From: Myxococcus xanthus
GTDB taxonomy: Bacteria; Myxococcota; Myxococcia; Myxococcales; Myxococcaceae
DNA: 64,000 nucleotides
Assembly: GCF_006402735.1 (NCBI RefSeq)
Contig: NZ_CP017174.1
Span: 4,219,001-4,283,000 of the forward strand
Direction: 5' to 3'
The notes beneath the pieces are model-generated. The model had not been told where the DNA came from and did not search any database. It was given only the letters and a program-made list of their open reading frames with translations. Positions 27,035 through 35,989 of this stretch are shown here, in pieces (position 1 is the stretch's first letter; every line of letters begins with the position of its first letter). Position numbers and translations under genes: made by a program.

Positions 27035-28567
27035 TTGCGCAAGGTTGGCGAAGTCGTGTCGGAGGCCGACTACGAGATTGCAGAGCCGCGGGCGTCGTCC
27101 ATGCTCGAGGCGCTTCGGGCAGTGGGCTATAGCGTGCAGACGGCGCTGGCGGACTTGATCGACAACAGCATCACGGCGGGAGCGCGCAACGTCTGGCTCA
27201 CCTTCCACTGGGGTGGTGAGGACTCGCACATCACCCTGCGGGATGACGGCCGCGGGATGTCCGAGGCTGAGTTGGCGGATGCCATGCGCCCCGGCAATCG
27301 CAGTCCGCTGGACGAACGGGCGCCGAACGATCTCGGGCGGTTCGGTCTTGGTCTGAAGACGGCCTCCTTCTCTCAGGCACGCCGTCTCACGGTTGCTTCG
27401 CTCAAAGCCGGAGGCAGGTGGGCCATCCGGCGTTGGGATCTCGATTACGTGAGAGACAGCAGGGAGTGGCGCCTGCTCAAGACGGAGGCCCCAGGTTCTG
27501 CTTCTCGTCTCTCCACGCTGGACGGGCAGCGGCAGGGAACTCTCGTGCTGTGGGAGCAGATGGACCGCATCGTTGGGAAGGTGCGCAAGGACGATGCCCA
27601 GGCCCAGAGCCGCTTCCTAGCATTGGCGCGCACTGTAGGGCGGCACCTTGGAATGGTCTTTCACAGGTACCTCGAAGTAGAGGACGGTCGGCCGCCCTTG
27701 CGCATATATCTCAATGGCAGCGATGCCGACTCGCTGGTTCGCCCATGGGACCCCTTTCTCTACTCTCATGTGGCCACGTACCAGTTTCCTGAAGAGGCAC
27801 TGAAGCTCCGGAAGGAGCAGGTCCAGGTGACTGGCTACGTCCTGCCGCACAAGGACCGCATGAGAGAGGACGAGTATGAGGCTGCTGCCGGCCCGGGGGG
27901 CTGGAACACCCAACAGGGCTTCTATGTCTATCGGGAGCGCCGCCTGCTGGTCGCTGGAGGGTGGCTCAGTCTGGGGTATGCGACCGAGGAACACTACAGG
28001 CTCGCTAGGTTGAAGGTGGACATCTCCAACTCGACGGACGCCGAGTGGGAAATCGATGTCAAGAAGTCCCGAGCCCGGCCTCCAACGGAACTGGAAGAGC
28101 GCCTGAGGGAGCTTGCGGATGCGGTCCGCAAGCTGGCTCGGGAGGTGTTCGTCCACAGGGGGGCTCGAGGGCGGACATCTGGTGTTCACGAAATCGATGA
28201 TGCCTGGGAGTCGGTCACCACCCGTGGTCGGTTTGGCTATCGCGTCCGTAGGGCGCATCCGCTCGTGAAGTTCGTCATCGAGCGCCAGGGCAGCGATCAG
28301 AAGCCGCTCAAGGCACTCCTTCGTCTGCTGGAGGAGACGGTTCCCGTCCAGCGAATCTGGCTGGATGCGTCCGAGAAGCCCGAAGCCCACGCTGAAGCCT
28401 TCGAAAGCGAGCCGCCCGCCAGGGTCGCGGAGGTGCTTGGGGAACTCTTTAAGGCTCTGCGCGCAGATGGCGAAACGGAGGAGTCCGCTCGGGAGCGCAT
28501 CCTCTCCATGCGTTCATTCGCTCAGTACGCGAAGGCCATCAACGAATTGGGCTCGAAGAAGCGCTAA
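27035..28567 (+). CDS. MORC/MutL-like GHKL ATPase of a restriction-type defence system
   Basis: About 510 residues. The N-terminal 200 form a GHKL (HSP90-type) ATPase: TALADLIDNSI (N box; Asp in place of the usual Glu), RDDGRGMS (G1) and GRFGLGLKTASF (G2). The rest is an alpha/beta transducer-like region ending in a charged helix. TTG 27035 is chosen for its GAGGGAG; GTG 27056 is the alternative. MutL/MORC-like ATPases of this type are known as partners in cytosine-methylase restriction systems with Z1 helicases (Iyer, Abhiman and Aravind 2008). It heads a four-gene operon with Z1, PD-(D/E)XK and AIPR genes. Confidence 0.85.
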   Translation: MRKVGEVVSEADYEIAEPRASSMLEALRAVGYSVQTALADLIDNSITAGARNVWLTFHWGGEDSHITLRDDGRGMSEAELADAMRPGNRSPLDERAPNDLGRFGLGLKTASFSQARRLTVASLKAGGRWAIRRWDLDYVRDSREWRLLKTEAPGSASRLSTLDGQRQGTLVLWEQMDRIVGKVRKDDAQAQSRFLALARTVGRHLGMVFHRYLEVEDGRPPLRIYLNGSDADSLVRPWDPFLYSHVATYQFPEEALKLRKEQVQVTGYVLPHKDRMREDEYEAAAGPGGWNTQQGFYVYRERRLLVAGGWLSLGYATEEHYRLARLKVDISNSTDAEWEIDVKKSRARPPTELEERLRELADAVRKLAREVFVHRGARGRTSGVHEIDDAWESVTTRGRFGYRVRRAHPLVKFVIERQGSDQKPLKALLRLLEETVPVQRIWLDASEKPEAHAEAFESEPPARVAEVLGELFKALRADGETEESARERILSMRSFAQYAKAINELGSKKR

Positions 28568-28604
28568 GCCGCGCCAAGCAGCAGCTCATGAAAGGAATGA
28601 GCAG

Positions 28605-31460
28605 ATGAACAATGCCTACGATAGCGCCTGGAGCATTGCGCAGATTCTACTCAGGGGCCAAGTGCAGCAAGGCCAGGTGCTGACCCGGGACATGATTGCA
28701 GCGAAGGTCGATCTTGCGCTGCAGATGGATCTGAACATCAAGAGCCAAGTTGATCGCGAGCGCCTCGTCGCGGACCTGGAGTCCTCATTCACGGTGTGGA
28801 TGGGCAACGCAGTGACCCTCGAGCACAACGAGGACCACATCGCATGGCTGAACAGCCGCAAGTCGGACATCGATTGGAAGTTCTGGAAGCGCTACCAGCG
28901 CCTCCTCCAGCAGAAACGATGGGCTGCCGCGAGCCTCGAGAAGCTCGATGAACTGACCTATGAAACGCTCGGCCGGCTCGAAGATCCGAACCGCAAGGGG
29001 ATGTGGAGCCGCCGGGGCTTGGTAGTAGGGCACGTTCAGTCGGGAAAGACAGCCAACTACACGGGGCTCATCTGTAAAGCGGCGGACGCTGGCTACAAGG
29101 TCATCATCGTCCTCGCGGGTATTCACAAGAGTCTGCGCAGCCAGACGCAGATTCGCTTGGACGAAGGCTTCCTCGGCTACGAGAGCAAGGACGAGTCCGT
29201 TGAAGGGTCAATCTCAAAGCATATCGGCGTCGGGTTGATCGATCCCAGTATTCGCGCGAACACCATCACGACTCGATCTGACGACGGCGACTTCAAGATG
29301 AGTGTTCGACGAAACTTCCACATCGGGCCTGGAGGCATCCCGCTTCTCTTCGTCGTCAAGAAGAACGCGCGAGTGCTGGCGAACCTGAATTCGTGGGTCG
29401 AGCGCTTCGCGCAGAAGACGCTCACAGTCCGTGACGTTGAGAGGCGTGTCGTGCCCGATGTGCCTCTCCTGGTCATTGATGACGAGGCGGACAACGCATC
29501 CATCGACACCCGGGCCCAGGAGTTCAATGAAGAGGGGCGGCCGGACCCTGACCACGATCCAACCGCCATCAACAAGCAGATCCGGAAGCTGCTCCACCTC
29601 TTCGAGCGGAATGCCTACGTTGGCTACACGGCCACTCCGTTCGCAAACATTTTCATCCACGATGTTGGCCAGACCGACGCTCACGGTGCGGATCTGTTCC
29701 CCAGGAGCTTCATCACGAATCTCCCCGCACCGTCCGATTACGTCGGCCCAGTACGTGTCTTCGGGTTGGACCCGGACCCGATGCTGAACGCCGAGGAGAG
29801 GGAGCCACTCGGCCTCATACGACACATCTCCGACCATGCCGAATCGCCCAACCCTGGAGAGCGAAATGGTTGGATACCTCCTGTTCACAAGAAGGAACAC
29901 AAGCCCCGTTTCAAGGGGAAGAGTGAGCTCCCACCGTCCCTGCGAACGGCGCTGCACTCTTTCGTGCTCGTGTGTGCAGCACGCCGCGCGCGTGGACAGA
30001 TCAACGAACACAACTCGATGCTTGTGCACGTTACCCGGTTCACCGATGTGCAGAAGGAGATCTTCGGCCAAGTGAAGCGTGCTCTTAAGGAAGTGCAGGA
30101 CCACCTGGAGTTGGGGACGGCAGCGGGAGTTACAGGCCTTCACTCGGAGCTGCGTCGCCTCTGGGATGAGGACTTCGTTCCTACCACCCAATCCATCAAT
30201 GATCTGTCGCTGCCAGTTCTTTCGTGGTCAAAGGTTTCGTTGCACCTCAAGGCCGCTGTCGCTGGCATCAAGGTCAAGCAGATCAATGGCACGGCTGGAG
30301 ACGTGCTCGATTACGAAGAGCACCGCGCAACGGGGTTGAGCGTCATTGCGGTAGGGGGGGACAAACTCGCGCGCGGCCTGACCCTGGAAGGGCTCTCGGT
30401 AAGCTATTTCCTCCGCGCCTCGCGAATGTACGACACTCTCATGCAGATGGGCCGCTGGTTTGGCTACAGGCCCGGCTATCTGGATCTCTGCCGATTGTAC
30501 ATGACCGAGGAACTCGATGACTGGTTCCAGCACGTGACGATGGCCGGAGAAGAACTGCGTCAGGAGTTTGATCGGATGTCCGCCGTGGGTGGCTTTCCGG
30601 CCGACTATGGGCTCAAGGTTCGCTCCCACTCAACGTTGCTGATTACTTCTCCAGTCAAGATGAGGAACGGGGTTGATCTTATGATCTCGTTCGATGGAGA
30701 TATCATCGAAACGACCAACTTCGACCCCCGGCGGGAGGTGCTGGAGCACAACTTGGCCAGCACGGTCAGGTTTCTTGAGAAGCTTGGCAGGCGTGCTCCA
30801 GGTTGGATTCAGTCTCGTCCGAGTGGGTCGGAGGAGTGGGAGACTTCCTACGTATGGCCAGAGGTGTCGGCTGAACAAGTCGCTGCGTTCTTAGCCACAC
30901 TCCATGTGCCGCAAAGCTCTACAAAGGCTGTGGGGGTCTTGCTTTCCGAGTACATCAAGAAGCAGCTCTCCCAGAGTGAGTTGAGTCAGTGGACTGTGGT
31001 GCTGTTCGGCGGTGGCGAGGGAGTGAAGGAAAATATTGCTGGGTTGCCCATCGGGCTCACGAAGCGACAGGCCAAAAACAAAGACGCTACGAATGGCTTA
31101 TACAAGATCCGTCGCTTGGTAAGCCCGAGAGATGAGGCTATAGACCTTGATGCTGTTGCGTATGCACGGGCGCTTGAGTTGACCAAGGATAATTTTCATC
31201 CTGACTCTGGTCGAACGAAACGGGACAAGATGCCGGAGGCGCCCAGCGGCCCATTCATCCGCCAGGTGCGTTCCAAGGACCGTGGTCTCCTCATTATTTA
31301 TCCGCTGGATCCGGCGGCAGACACCAGCAAGGTGCTGCAGCTCACCAGTCCGATTCCAATCGGCTGGGCAGTCAGCTTTCCTGCATCTGACACCGCCCTG
31401 AAGGTTCCATATCGTGTCAATAATGTTTATTGGGAACAACAATATGGGAGTGTGATGTGA
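28605..31460 (+). CDS. Z1-domain superfamily II helicase-like ATPase
   Basis: A 951-residue motor protein. Walker A GHVQSGKT lies at residues 142-149, a DEAD-like Walker B in LLVIDDEADNAS near 289, motif III VGYTATPFANI near 340, and the second helicase lobe has ARGLTLEGLSVSYFLRAS and motif VI QMGRWFGYRPGYLDLCRLY near 615. These and the central region match the Z1 family (PF10593). The N-terminal 120 residues are helical. In this system it probably translocates DNA for the nuclease. ATG 28605 has AGGA upstream. Its stop overlaps the next gene (GTGA). Confidence 0.9.
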   Translation: MNNAYDSAWSIAQILLRGQVQQGQVLTRDMIAAKVDLALQMDLNIKSQVDRERLVADLESSFTVWMGNAVTLEHNEDHIAWLNSRKSDIDWKFWKRYQRLLQQKRWAAASLEKLDELTYETLGRLEDPNRKGMWSRRGLVVGHVQSGKTANYTGLICKAADAGYKVIIVLAGIHKSLRSQTQIRLDEGFLGYESKDESVEGSISKHIGVGLIDPSIRANTITTRSDDGDFKMSVRRNFHIGPGGIPLLFVVKKNARVLANLNSWVERFAQKTLTVRDVERRVVPDVPLLVIDDEADNASIDTRAQEFNEEGRPDPDHDPTAINKQIRKLLHLFERNAYVGYTATPFANIFIHDVGQTDAHGADLFPRSFITNLPAPSDYVGPVRVFGLDPDPMLNAEEREPLGLIRHISDHAESPNPGERNGWIPPVHKKEHKPRFKGKSELPPSLRTALHSFVLVCAARRARGQINEHNSMLVHVTRFTDVQKEIFGQVKRALKEVQDHLELGTAAGVTGLHSELRRLWDEDFVPTTQSINDLSLPVLSWSKVSLHLKAAVAGIKVKQINGTAGDVLDYEEHRATGLSVIAVGGDKLARGLTLEGLSVSYFLRASRMYDTLMQMGRWFGYRPGYLDLCRLYMTEELDDWFQHVTMAGEELRQEFDRMSAVGGFPADYGLKVRSHSTLLITSPVKMRNGVDLMISFDGDIIETTNFDPRREVLEHNLASTVRFLEKLGRRAPGWIQSRPSGSEEWETSYVWPEVSAEQVAAFLATLHVPQSSTKAVGVLLSEYIKKQLSQSELSQWTVVLFGGGEGVKENIAGLPIGLTKRQAKNKDATNGLYKIRRLVSPRDEAIDLDAVAYARALELTKDNFHPDSGRTKRDKMPEAPSGPFIRQVRSKDRGLLIIYPLDPAADTSKVLQLTSPIPIGWAVSFPASDTALKVPYRVNNVYWEQQYGSVM

Positions 31461-32461
31461 AATCTGTCGAGGAGGCATGGAGGCTCATTGCCGAAGAGCC
31501 CAAGCTCCAGGCCGGGCTGGTCGCGCGACGCATCTACCCCGAATCTCGTCTCGAAATCTATGCTGGCCTCGACAGGCCATCTGACGTACCGCTCGTCTGC
31601 ATCCATGCCAAGCCCGCTGCGCTTCGTATGGCTGGCGAGCGTCTCTCTTCGGCTGGCTTCGTGCTGCTGCGGGAGATTAACCCGCACCCCGGCCCGAATT
31701 CAGTCAGGCTTAGTCTCAGGCTCGCGGCCCCACCATATCGTGATGTCTTCGGAGTCCTTGCCCAGGATATTGTCGACAGCGTTGCCAAGGCGGTGGACCA
31801 GCGTAACGCTGTTTCGACCTTCGTTGAGCGGCTCCGTCGGTGGCAGGAGTTTCTCGAACGGCATGGTCCAGAAGGTCTCGGGGCTCATGCCCAGCGCGGT
31901 CTGTATGGTGAGCTCTGGTGCCTGCGTCATCAAGCCATTCGGCTCATGGGTGCAGAGTGCGCCATCCCTGCATGGACAGGGCCCGATCGGAGCAACCAGG
32001 ACTTCCAGTTCGCGTCCTGCGCCGTCGAGGTGAAGACGACCGCGAGCAGCCCGCACCATCAGGTGGCGATCTCCAACATCCGGCAGCTCGACGAAGTGCA
32101 TGTGCCAGCCCTGCTCTTGCTGCATGTGGCGCTCGAAATCCGACATGATTCCGGCGAGACGCTCGTAGGGATGGTGGAGTCGCTGCGGGATCTACTACGC
32201 CCTTCCGGGCAGCCACTTTCCCTGTTCGAGGAGAAGCTCCGAAGTTGGGGCTACCTCGATGTTCACGCAGTTCGTTACGGGGAGGCCGCGTATGTGGTGC
32301 GGTCACATGGCTTCTATCGCGTGATGGGCTGCTTCCCCCGGCTCACCGAAGCGGACATACCCGACGGAGTCGGAGACGTTCGGTACTCCGTCGCGCTGTC
32401 GGCATGCTCTGCCTACCGGCTGTCACCGGATGCAGCGGCAGCGCTCATCGTTGGGAAGTGA
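31457..32461 (+). CDS. PD-(D/E)XK nuclease-motif protein (DUF4420-like)
   Basis: A 334-residue protein starting at GTG 31457, overlapping the Z1 stop by four bases. GLYGELWCL near residue 155, DFQFASCAVEVKTT near 185-195 (Asp, then Glu-x-Lys) make a PD-(D/E)XK nuclease core, followed by SPHHQVAISNIRQLD. This arrangement is that of the PD-(D/E)XK motif family found beside Z1 and AIPR genes, and is the likely cleavage subunit of the restriction complex. Confidence 0.85.
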   Translation: MKSVEEAWRLIAEEPKLQAGLVARRIYPESRLEIYAGLDRPSDVPLVCIHAKPAALRMAGERLSSAGFVLLREINPHPGPNSVRLSLRLAAPPYRDVFGVLAQDIVDSVAKAVDQRNAVSTFVERLRRWQEFLERHGPEGLGAHAQRGLYGELWCLRHQAIRLMGAECAIPAWTGPDRSNQDFQFASCAVEVKTTASSPHHQVAISNIRQLDEVHVPALLLLHVALEIRHDSGETLVGMVESLRDLLRPSGQPLSLFEEKLRSWGYLDVHAVRYGEAAYVVRSHGFYRVMGCFPRLTEADIPDGVGDVRYSVALSACSAYRLSPDAAAALIVGK

Positions 32462-32463
32462 CA

Positions 32464-34611
32464 ATGTCATTGAGCCCGGAGCTTCTTGAGTTTGCCAGTG
32501 AGTTCCACGCTGAAATCGTTTCCTTTGCCCGAGGAGAGATGTCGGGTCACGCGAGTGAATCGCAGGCGGCGGAGTTCAAGGAGAACGCCTTCACCGAGCG
32601 GGTGGTGGACATCATCGCGGAAGCCGGTGCCATTACTGGTGGGCATACCTGCTACTTCCGCAAGGAACTCGGGAACCGTCAGCTCAAGGCGAACGGTTAC
32701 AACGTGGGGGACGACGAGGAGCATCTCGACATCATCATCAGTATCTACAGAGATACTCCCGTTCCGCCGACTCTGCGCATGACAGAGGTTTATCAGGCTA
32801 TCCAGCGTGCCTTGAACTTCGTCAGTGCGGCTGCGGCTGACCTCTCGAGTAAGATGGAACAGGCCCACCCTGCCTACGACATGGCGGAGCGGGTCAGGGA
32901 GGTCTTCTCTAAAGGCAGTGTGCAGCGTGTGAACGTGATCGTGCTCACGGATTGTGTGGTGCGTGAGCACCAACTGCAGAGGCCGCTGAAGATTAGCAAG
33001 CAATCCCGGATCGATGTTCGTGCGGATATCTGGGACATCGAGCGTCTGTATCGGAGCATGAGTTCGGGGCGCGTCCGCGAGACGATCGATATCGACTTTG
33101 GCGAATTCGAGCGCACCATCCCCTGTCTGCCGGTTCCAATCTCCGAAGGCGAATACGGAGCCTACCTCGCCGTGGTTCCGGGGGAGGTTCTCTACAAGCT
33201 GTACGACGAATACGGTGAGCGGCTCCTCGAACTCAACGTTCGTTCCTTCCTTCAGGCTCGTGGCAAGATCAACCGCGGCATTCGTGACACGCTGCTCAAG
33301 GAGCCTCAGCTCTTCTTCGCCTACAACAACGGTATCACAGCGGTGGCGGAGGACGTGAAGACGAAGTTGCTCCCGGACGGGACGACGGCTCTTGTCTGGA
33401 TCAGGGGGTTGCAGATCGTCAACGGTGGCCAGACGACGGCCTCCATCCACCGTGCTGGAAAGAAGGACCAGGCGGAACTCTCTCGGGTCTTCGTGCAGAT
33501 GAAGCTCTCACAGGTGCGCTCAGTGCATCTTGAGACACTCGTTCCGCGCATCTCCCTGTATGCGAACAGCCAGAACAAGGTAAACGAGGCCGATTTCTCC
33601 GCGAATGATTTGTTCCATCAGAAGTTGGAGAGCCTCTCGCGTACGATTTGGGCACCAGGCGAGCAGAGCCGCTGGTTCTACGAGCGCGCGCGCGGTCAAT
33701 ACCAGGTAGCCCGTGGGAAGGCCTCTACACCCGCCAAGCAGCGACAATTCGACAGCATCCATCCGGCATCACAGATGTTCACGAAGACGGATCTTGCGGT
33801 CTTTGAGCACAGTTGGGGTCAACGGCCCGACTTGGTCAGCAAGGGATCCCAGAAAAACTTCGTGGAGTTCATGCTCTTGTTCAAAGCGCAGCAGCCCGAT
33901 TTCATCCCGGACGAGCAGTACTTCACCCAGCTCGTAGCTAAGGCAATCATCTTCCGTAAGGTCCAGGCGCTTGCACGTGAAGCCAGGATTGGAGCGTATA
34001 GAGCGAACATCGTTACTTACTCGGTGGCGTATCTTGCATCCCGAGTCGGTGCGCGCTTGGATCTTGCCGAAATCTGGCGAGCGCAGAAGCTGGCGCCTCA
34101 GCTGGAGGCTGCGCTTCATGGGCTGCTGATGCCCATTGAAGAAGCCATCAAGCGAACAGCTGAGGGGCGGAACGTTACGGAGTGGTGCAAGAAGGAGGAG
34201 TGCTGGGACGCTATCAAGGCCATGAATTTTCCCGTCCCGGCCAATGCGGTGGGCGCGTTGTCCGCTTCGCGTGTCGCCCGGAAGGGGGCCATGAAGGAGG
34301 TGCAGGAGAACCTCCGGAAGGCAGCGTTACCCAAGCTTGCGGAAGCCGTGAATATCGCTCTGATCAGCTTTGCCCGAGCGGGACAGAAGGGAGATGCGGC
34401 TTCGATTGCGGACGCAATAACGAAGACACTTGCACCAGGGGGGCTCGAGATTATCAACAACGTCCCGTCCGGAGGAGTTCTCTGGGTTGTTGGCGGTATG
34501 GAACTTTCATCGATCATGAGGGGTGTGCGTGAGCATGGGCTTCGCGCCGAGTTTCGCGAAGGTGGCGGCAGGGCAACCGAGCACCGCCCTGCGTGGTACA
34601 TCACCTGCTGA
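32464..34611 (+). CDS. AIPR (abortive infection phage resistance) family protein
   Basis: A 715-residue protein two bases after the nuclease gene. The AIPR core is clear: LLELNVRSFLQARGKINRGIRDTL, LFFAYNNGITAVAEDV, and RGLQIVNGGQTTASIH near residues 250-330, then LYANSQNKVNEADFSANDLFH. The C-terminal third is unlike the core and helical. AIPR proteins are associated with phage resistance and may have nuclease or RNA-binding roles. It ends the four-gene operon; an IS66 scar follows at once. Confidence 0.9.
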   Translation: MSLSPELLEFASEFHAEIVSFARGEMSGHASESQAAEFKENAFTERVVDIIAEAGAITGGHTCYFRKELGNRQLKANGYNVGDDEEHLDIIISIYRDTPVPPTLRMTEVYQAIQRALNFVSAAAADLSSKMEQAHPAYDMAERVREVFSKGSVQRVNVIVLTDCVVREHQLQRPLKISKQSRIDVRADIWDIERLYRSMSSGRVRETIDIDFGEFERTIPCLPVPISEGEYGAYLAVVPGEVLYKLYDEYGERLLELNVRSFLQARGKINRGIRDTLLKEPQLFFAYNNGITAVAEDVKTKLLPDGTTALVWIRGLQIVNGGQTTASIHRAGKKDQAELSRVFVQMKLSQVRSVHLETLVPRISLYANSQNKVNEADFSANDLFHQKLESLSRTIWAPGEQSRWFYERARGQYQVARGKASTPAKQRQFDSIHPASQMFTKTDLAVFEHSWGQRPDLVSKGSQKNFVEFMLLFKAQQPDFIPDEQYFTQLVAKAIIFRKVQALAREARIGAYRANIVTYSVAYLASRVGARLDLAEIWRAQKLAPQLEAALHGLLMPIEEAIKRTAEGRNVTEWCKKEECWDAIKAMNFPVPANAVGALSASRVARKGAMKEVQENLRKAALPKLAEAVNIALISFARAGQKGDAASIADAITKTLAPGGLEIINNVPSGGVLWVVGGMELSSIMRGVREHGLRAEFREGGGRATEHRPAWYITC

Positions 34612-34612
34612 G

Positions 34613-34736
34613 AGCGGCTGTCGGCCTCGCACGTGGCGAGCAGGGAGCTCAGTCCCGCTAGGTTCCAACCTGCCTCGTCACTGCCGACGAAGAGGTAGTT
34701 CTTTCGTAACCGACCGACGGTCAGTTGCCGGCGATC
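34613..34736 (-). pseudogene. IS66-family transposase remnant
   Basis: On the minus strand one frame reads QLTVGRLRKNYLFVGSDEAG followed by WNLAGLSSLLATCEADS, the conserved C-terminal block of IS66 TnpC (xGRKNxLFxGSDxAGxxAA). It is interrupted upstream by a stop and has no start, no TnpA/TnpB and no ends. It marks a junction between the restriction system and the kinase cassette. Confidence 0.75.
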
Positions 34737-34783
34737 TGCTCATCGACTGGCCAGCGACACGAGCAACTACTCGGATCAAGCGC

Positions 34784-34800
34784 AGTGCGTCCGACGCACT
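34784..34800 (-). terminator. Hairpin at the end of the kinase cassette (possible terminator)
   Basis: AGTGCGTC (34784-34791) and GACGCACT (34793-34800) form a perfect 8-bp inverted repeat overlapping the stop codon of the caspase-like gene. There is no T-run, so the assignment as terminator is weak. Confidence 0.35.
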
Positions 34801-35411
34801 CAAGGATAATGCACAACGCCCTTGGCCATTTTAACCATTTCCCATACTGCAAAGGCCTTTTCGGGAAGAGGAGTCTTCGGGTCGCGTGCGAGCGCTTGTG
34901 ACGCCGCAAGAAGACTTTTGGAAAGAAGCTTGGCGCAGGTTGCTGCATCTGCGCCAACGTTCAAATGTGCAAGTATCCCCTCAAGCAATGCGTTCGTTTG
35001 TCGCTCGAACATTGAGGGATGGGTCGCAAACTTGTACTTGATCTTAAAGCCAACAAAGCCAGATGCGCCTGCGTCAATGAGAGTAGGACCAAGCGCGACG
35101 GCAGTGCAACAGGCTATGAAATAACAAAACTTGCCTTTGACTAGATGCGCATCATCAGTCCCAATGGCGGTCTGACTACTTGGGCAAAGCAGGCGGTCAT
35201 CATGCCCGTGCGTAAAGGCGACTACGACGTTTGCGACGTCCCGTTCCAATACATCATGTAGGCGCGCAGCGGCCTGTGGGGAAAATGCGCCATAATCGAT
35301 ATACGAGCGTGGAACAATGTGTTGTAGAAAAACATCAACAATTCGCCGCGCCACAGCTTCCCATGCGTCAAGTTGGCCGGCCGCTCCTGGGCGGATGATT
35401 ACGGTTTTCAC
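34800..35411 (-). CDS. Caspase-like (CHAT/clan CD-type) cysteine protease, putative effector
   Basis: A 203-residue protein. VVVAFTHGHDD places a His-Gly at residues 68-69 after a hydrophobic strand, and KGKFCYFIACCTAVALGPTLIDAGASGFVGF places Cys101/Cys102 after a second strand, followed by the small-residue loop and GA-x-FVGF strand characteristic of CHAT and metacaspase-like folds. The His/Cys dyad and spacing (33 residues) fit clan CD proteases. No signal peptide. It overlaps the response-regulator gene by ATGA and is the last gene of the cassette, the usual place of an effector. Protease activity is inferred from motifs only. Confidence 0.65.
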   Translation of the reverse strand: MKTVIIRPGAAGQLDAWEAVARRIVDVFLQHIVPRSYIDYGAFSPQAAARLHDVLERDVANVVVAFTHGHDDRLLCPSSQTAIGTDDAHLVKGKFCYFIACCTAVALGPTLIDAGASGFVGFKIKYKFATHPSMFERQTNALLEGILAHLNVGADAATCAKLLSKSLLAASQALARDPKTPLPEKAFAVWEMVKMAKGVVHYP

Positions 35412-35989
35412 GGTTTCTGACTGGCGAGTATCTGAGTGAGCCCTTGGCGATAATGGTTGAGTAAAGCTCGGCCTTTTGAGGTCGCCTTCTTCATCTCCTC
35501 CAGCGCTTGTCGAAGCGAGTACTCAGACCCATCTTCCGTAACTAAAAGTGGCGCGTCAGCATCCGGACTGTATTGAACCCATTCGTCTAGGGCGGCAATT
35601 ACTTGACGCTGCTTCGCAATCTCGCGCTCAAGGACAGCCGGGAGCGCCTTCGGATTATCGCCCTTCTGTAGAATGAAGTCAATGCCATTGATTGCCAGGT
35701 CAGTTCGGGCGTCTCCGGCCTCTAGTCCGAGGGCGCCGCTCATGAGCACGACAGGGATATAGGCATCGCTCTCTCGAATGCGGTGAAGCACTGAAAGTCC
35801 ATTTGGACCGTCTTTTAGGTCAAAATCCAAAACGATCGCATGGGGACGGAATGTCTCAAGGTCTTCTTTCAGCTTGTCAGCAGAGTCACGGACTTGGACC
35901 TCGTAGTCATCCAATTCCAGCGATTCCTTGACCGTTGCTCCGTATGCTGAATCGTCGTCGATTACCAGGATTCTTTCGGTAGGTTTCAT
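35408..35989 (-). CDS. Response regulator with receiver domain and no DNA-binding output
   Basis: A 193-residue protein. Receiver domain covers residues 5-125: acidic pocket DDD at 11-13, phosphoacceptor Asp55 in IVLDFDLKDG, Ser in VVLMSG, and Lys in FILQKGDNP. The last 65 residues (EWVQYSPDADAPLLVTEDGSEYSLRQ..., RALLNHYRQGL) are helical with no HTH, GGDEF or EAL. It therefore most likely works by protein contact with the caspase-like product. ATGA overlaps couple it to both neighbours. Confidence 0.88.
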   Translation of the reverse strand: MKPTERILVIDDDSAYGATVKESLELDDYEVQVRDSADKLKEDLETFRPHAIVLDFDLKDGPNGLSVLHRIRESDAYIPVVLMSGALGLEAGDARTDLAINGIDFILQKGDNPKALPAVLEREIAKQRQVIAALDEWVQYSPDADAPLLVTEDGSEYSLRQALEEMKKATSKGRALLNHYRQGLTQILASQKP

